Origin: DATCVR01 sp036566745
GTDB taxonomy: Bacteria; Actinomycetota; Actinomycetes; Jiangellales; Jiangellaceae
DNA: 33,236 nt
Direction of reading: 5' to 3'
Assembly: GCA_036566745.1 (NCBI GenBank)
Contig: DATCVR010000401.1
Coordinates: 1-33,236 of the forward strand
The notes beneath the pieces are model-generated. The model made no database searches, was not told the origin of the DNA, and saw only the letters and a list, made by a program, of their open reading frames with translations. Shown here one piece after another: positions 32,628 through 33,236 of this stretch; the stretch's first letter is position 1; each line of letters starts with the position of its first letter. A program made the translations under genes and the position numbers.

Positions 32628-33236
32628 GTGAGCACTTCCGCCGCCGAACATCTGCCCCCGGCCTATCCGGGCCGCGCCCCGTGGGGAACCGCGGGGCGCT
32701 TGCGCGCCTGGCAGCAGGCGGCGCTCGACGATTACCTCGGCCGCGATCCCAGGGACTACCTCGCCGTCGCCACGCCCGGGGCCGGCAAGACGACCTTCGC
32801 CCTGCGGATCGCCGCCGAGCTGCTCGCCCGGCGCGCGGTCCACCAACTCACGATCGTCGCGCCCACCGAGCACCTCAAACGACAGTGGGCCGACGCCGCT
32901 GACAAGGTCGGCATCACCGTCGATCCGGCGTTCTCCGGGCGCAAGGGGCGGACCAGCCGCGACTTCACCGGCGTCGCGGTCACCTACGCCGGCGTCGCGG
33001 CCCATCCGATGCTCCACCGCGCCCGCTGCGAGAACCGCCGCACGCTGGTCATCCTCGACGAGGTCCACCACGCGGGCGACTCACTGTCGTGGGGGGAGGC
33101 CACCCGCGAGGCGTTCGAGCCGGCCGCGCGCCGCCTGGCCCTGACCGGCACGCCGTTCCGCTCCGACGTCAATCCCATCCCGTTCGTCACCTACGCCACC
33201 GACCACGAGGGCCGCCCGCGCAGCGTCGCCGACCAC
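32628..33236 (+). CDS. DEAD/DEAH-box helicase, N-terminal part (cut by window edge)
   Basis: The first 203 residues are seen, from GTG 32628. Motif Q-like RAWQQAALDDYL, Walker A ATPGAGKTTFA, motif Ia IVAPTEHLKRQWAD, motif II ILDEVHHAGD (DEVH box) and motif III LTGTPFRSD are all present and in order, as in superfamily 2 helicases. The C-terminal RecA domain is beyond the window. It unwinds nucleic acid with ATP; the exact substrate is unknown. It is divergent from the calpain-like operon and belongs with DUF3039 in the likely backbone. A TAGGGT box near 32542 may be its promoter. Confidence 0.92.
   Translation, partial: MSTSAAEHLPPAYPGRAPWGTAGRLRAWQQAALDDYLGRDPRDYLAVATPGAGKTTFALRIAAELLARRAVHQLTIVAPTEHLKRQWADAADKVGITVDPAFSGRKGRTSRDFTGVAVTYAGVAAHPMLHRARCENRRTLVILDEVHHAGDSLSWGEATREAFEPAARRLALTGTPFRSDVNPIPFVTYATDHEGRPRSVADH

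Overview
This is a high-GC actinobacterial chromosome segment. G/C-ending codons dominate, several promoters look leaderless (a -10 hexamer 6-7 bases before ATG/GTG), and the gene families are typical of actinobacteria: DUF3039, a LuxR-type LAL regulator, an AHSA1/ArsR pair and a PheS-related stand-alone ligase. A Propionibacteriales/Nocardioidaceae-like host is a reasonable guess from the look of the genes, not a demonstrated assignment. No rRNA, tRNA, CRISPR array, transposase or integrase is seen.

Left part (1-8.1 kb). The tail of a gene is followed by an Asp-rich membrane-anchored small protein and a two-component system. The histidine kinase is split by a one-base insertion; the OmpR-type regulator is intact. 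A frameshifted ABM-like gene follows. A minus-strand island then holds an MFS efflux pump, a small protein resembling an ArsR C-terminal tail, a VOC protein, an AHSA1 protein, a decayed tandem AHSA1 copy and another VOC protein. An SRPBCC-ArsR operon lies upstream. Four copies of a palindrome (GCAAC-N5-GTTGC) in two pairs precede the MFS gene and the SRPBCC-ArsR operon, so the ArsR protein probably controls both.

Middle (8.3-24.4 kb). This has a repeat-rich exported protein, an APH-type kinase, a DUF885 peptidase, an M23 peptidase, two overlapping CNNM/CorC-type membrane proteins, a single-chain PheRS-like ligase, a large LAL regulator, an unrecognised protein, a PfkB sugar kinase, an ACT-domain malic enzyme and YqgE/AlgH. 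A shared element of about 30 bp (inverted repeat plus 11-bp tandem repeats) precedes the Asp-rich protein gene, the repeat-rich protein gene and the APH-type kinase gene. It is a candidate binding site for the OmpR-type regulator.

Right part (24.4-32.4 kb). Five paralogous calpain-like (C2) cysteine protease genes lie in two minus-strand groups. They interrupt what looks like a housekeeping backbone (YqgE, DUF3039, MFS, DEAD/DEAH helicase). One has the full Cys-His-Asn triad. One has Asp in place of Asn. One has lost the His/Asn segment by internal deletion. Two, in a single overlapping operon, lack all or most of the catalytic residues and look like pseudoproteases. Each well-defined copy has an N-terminal helical domain before the protease core. 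This array is the most likely undescribed system in the window.

Six genes are disrupted: the kinase, the ABM-like gene, an AHSA1 copy, two calpain-like copies and a sugar acetyltransferase with one in-frame amber codon. Several of the lesions are one-base changes in short G/C runs, so assembly error must be excluded before they are read as true pseudogenes.
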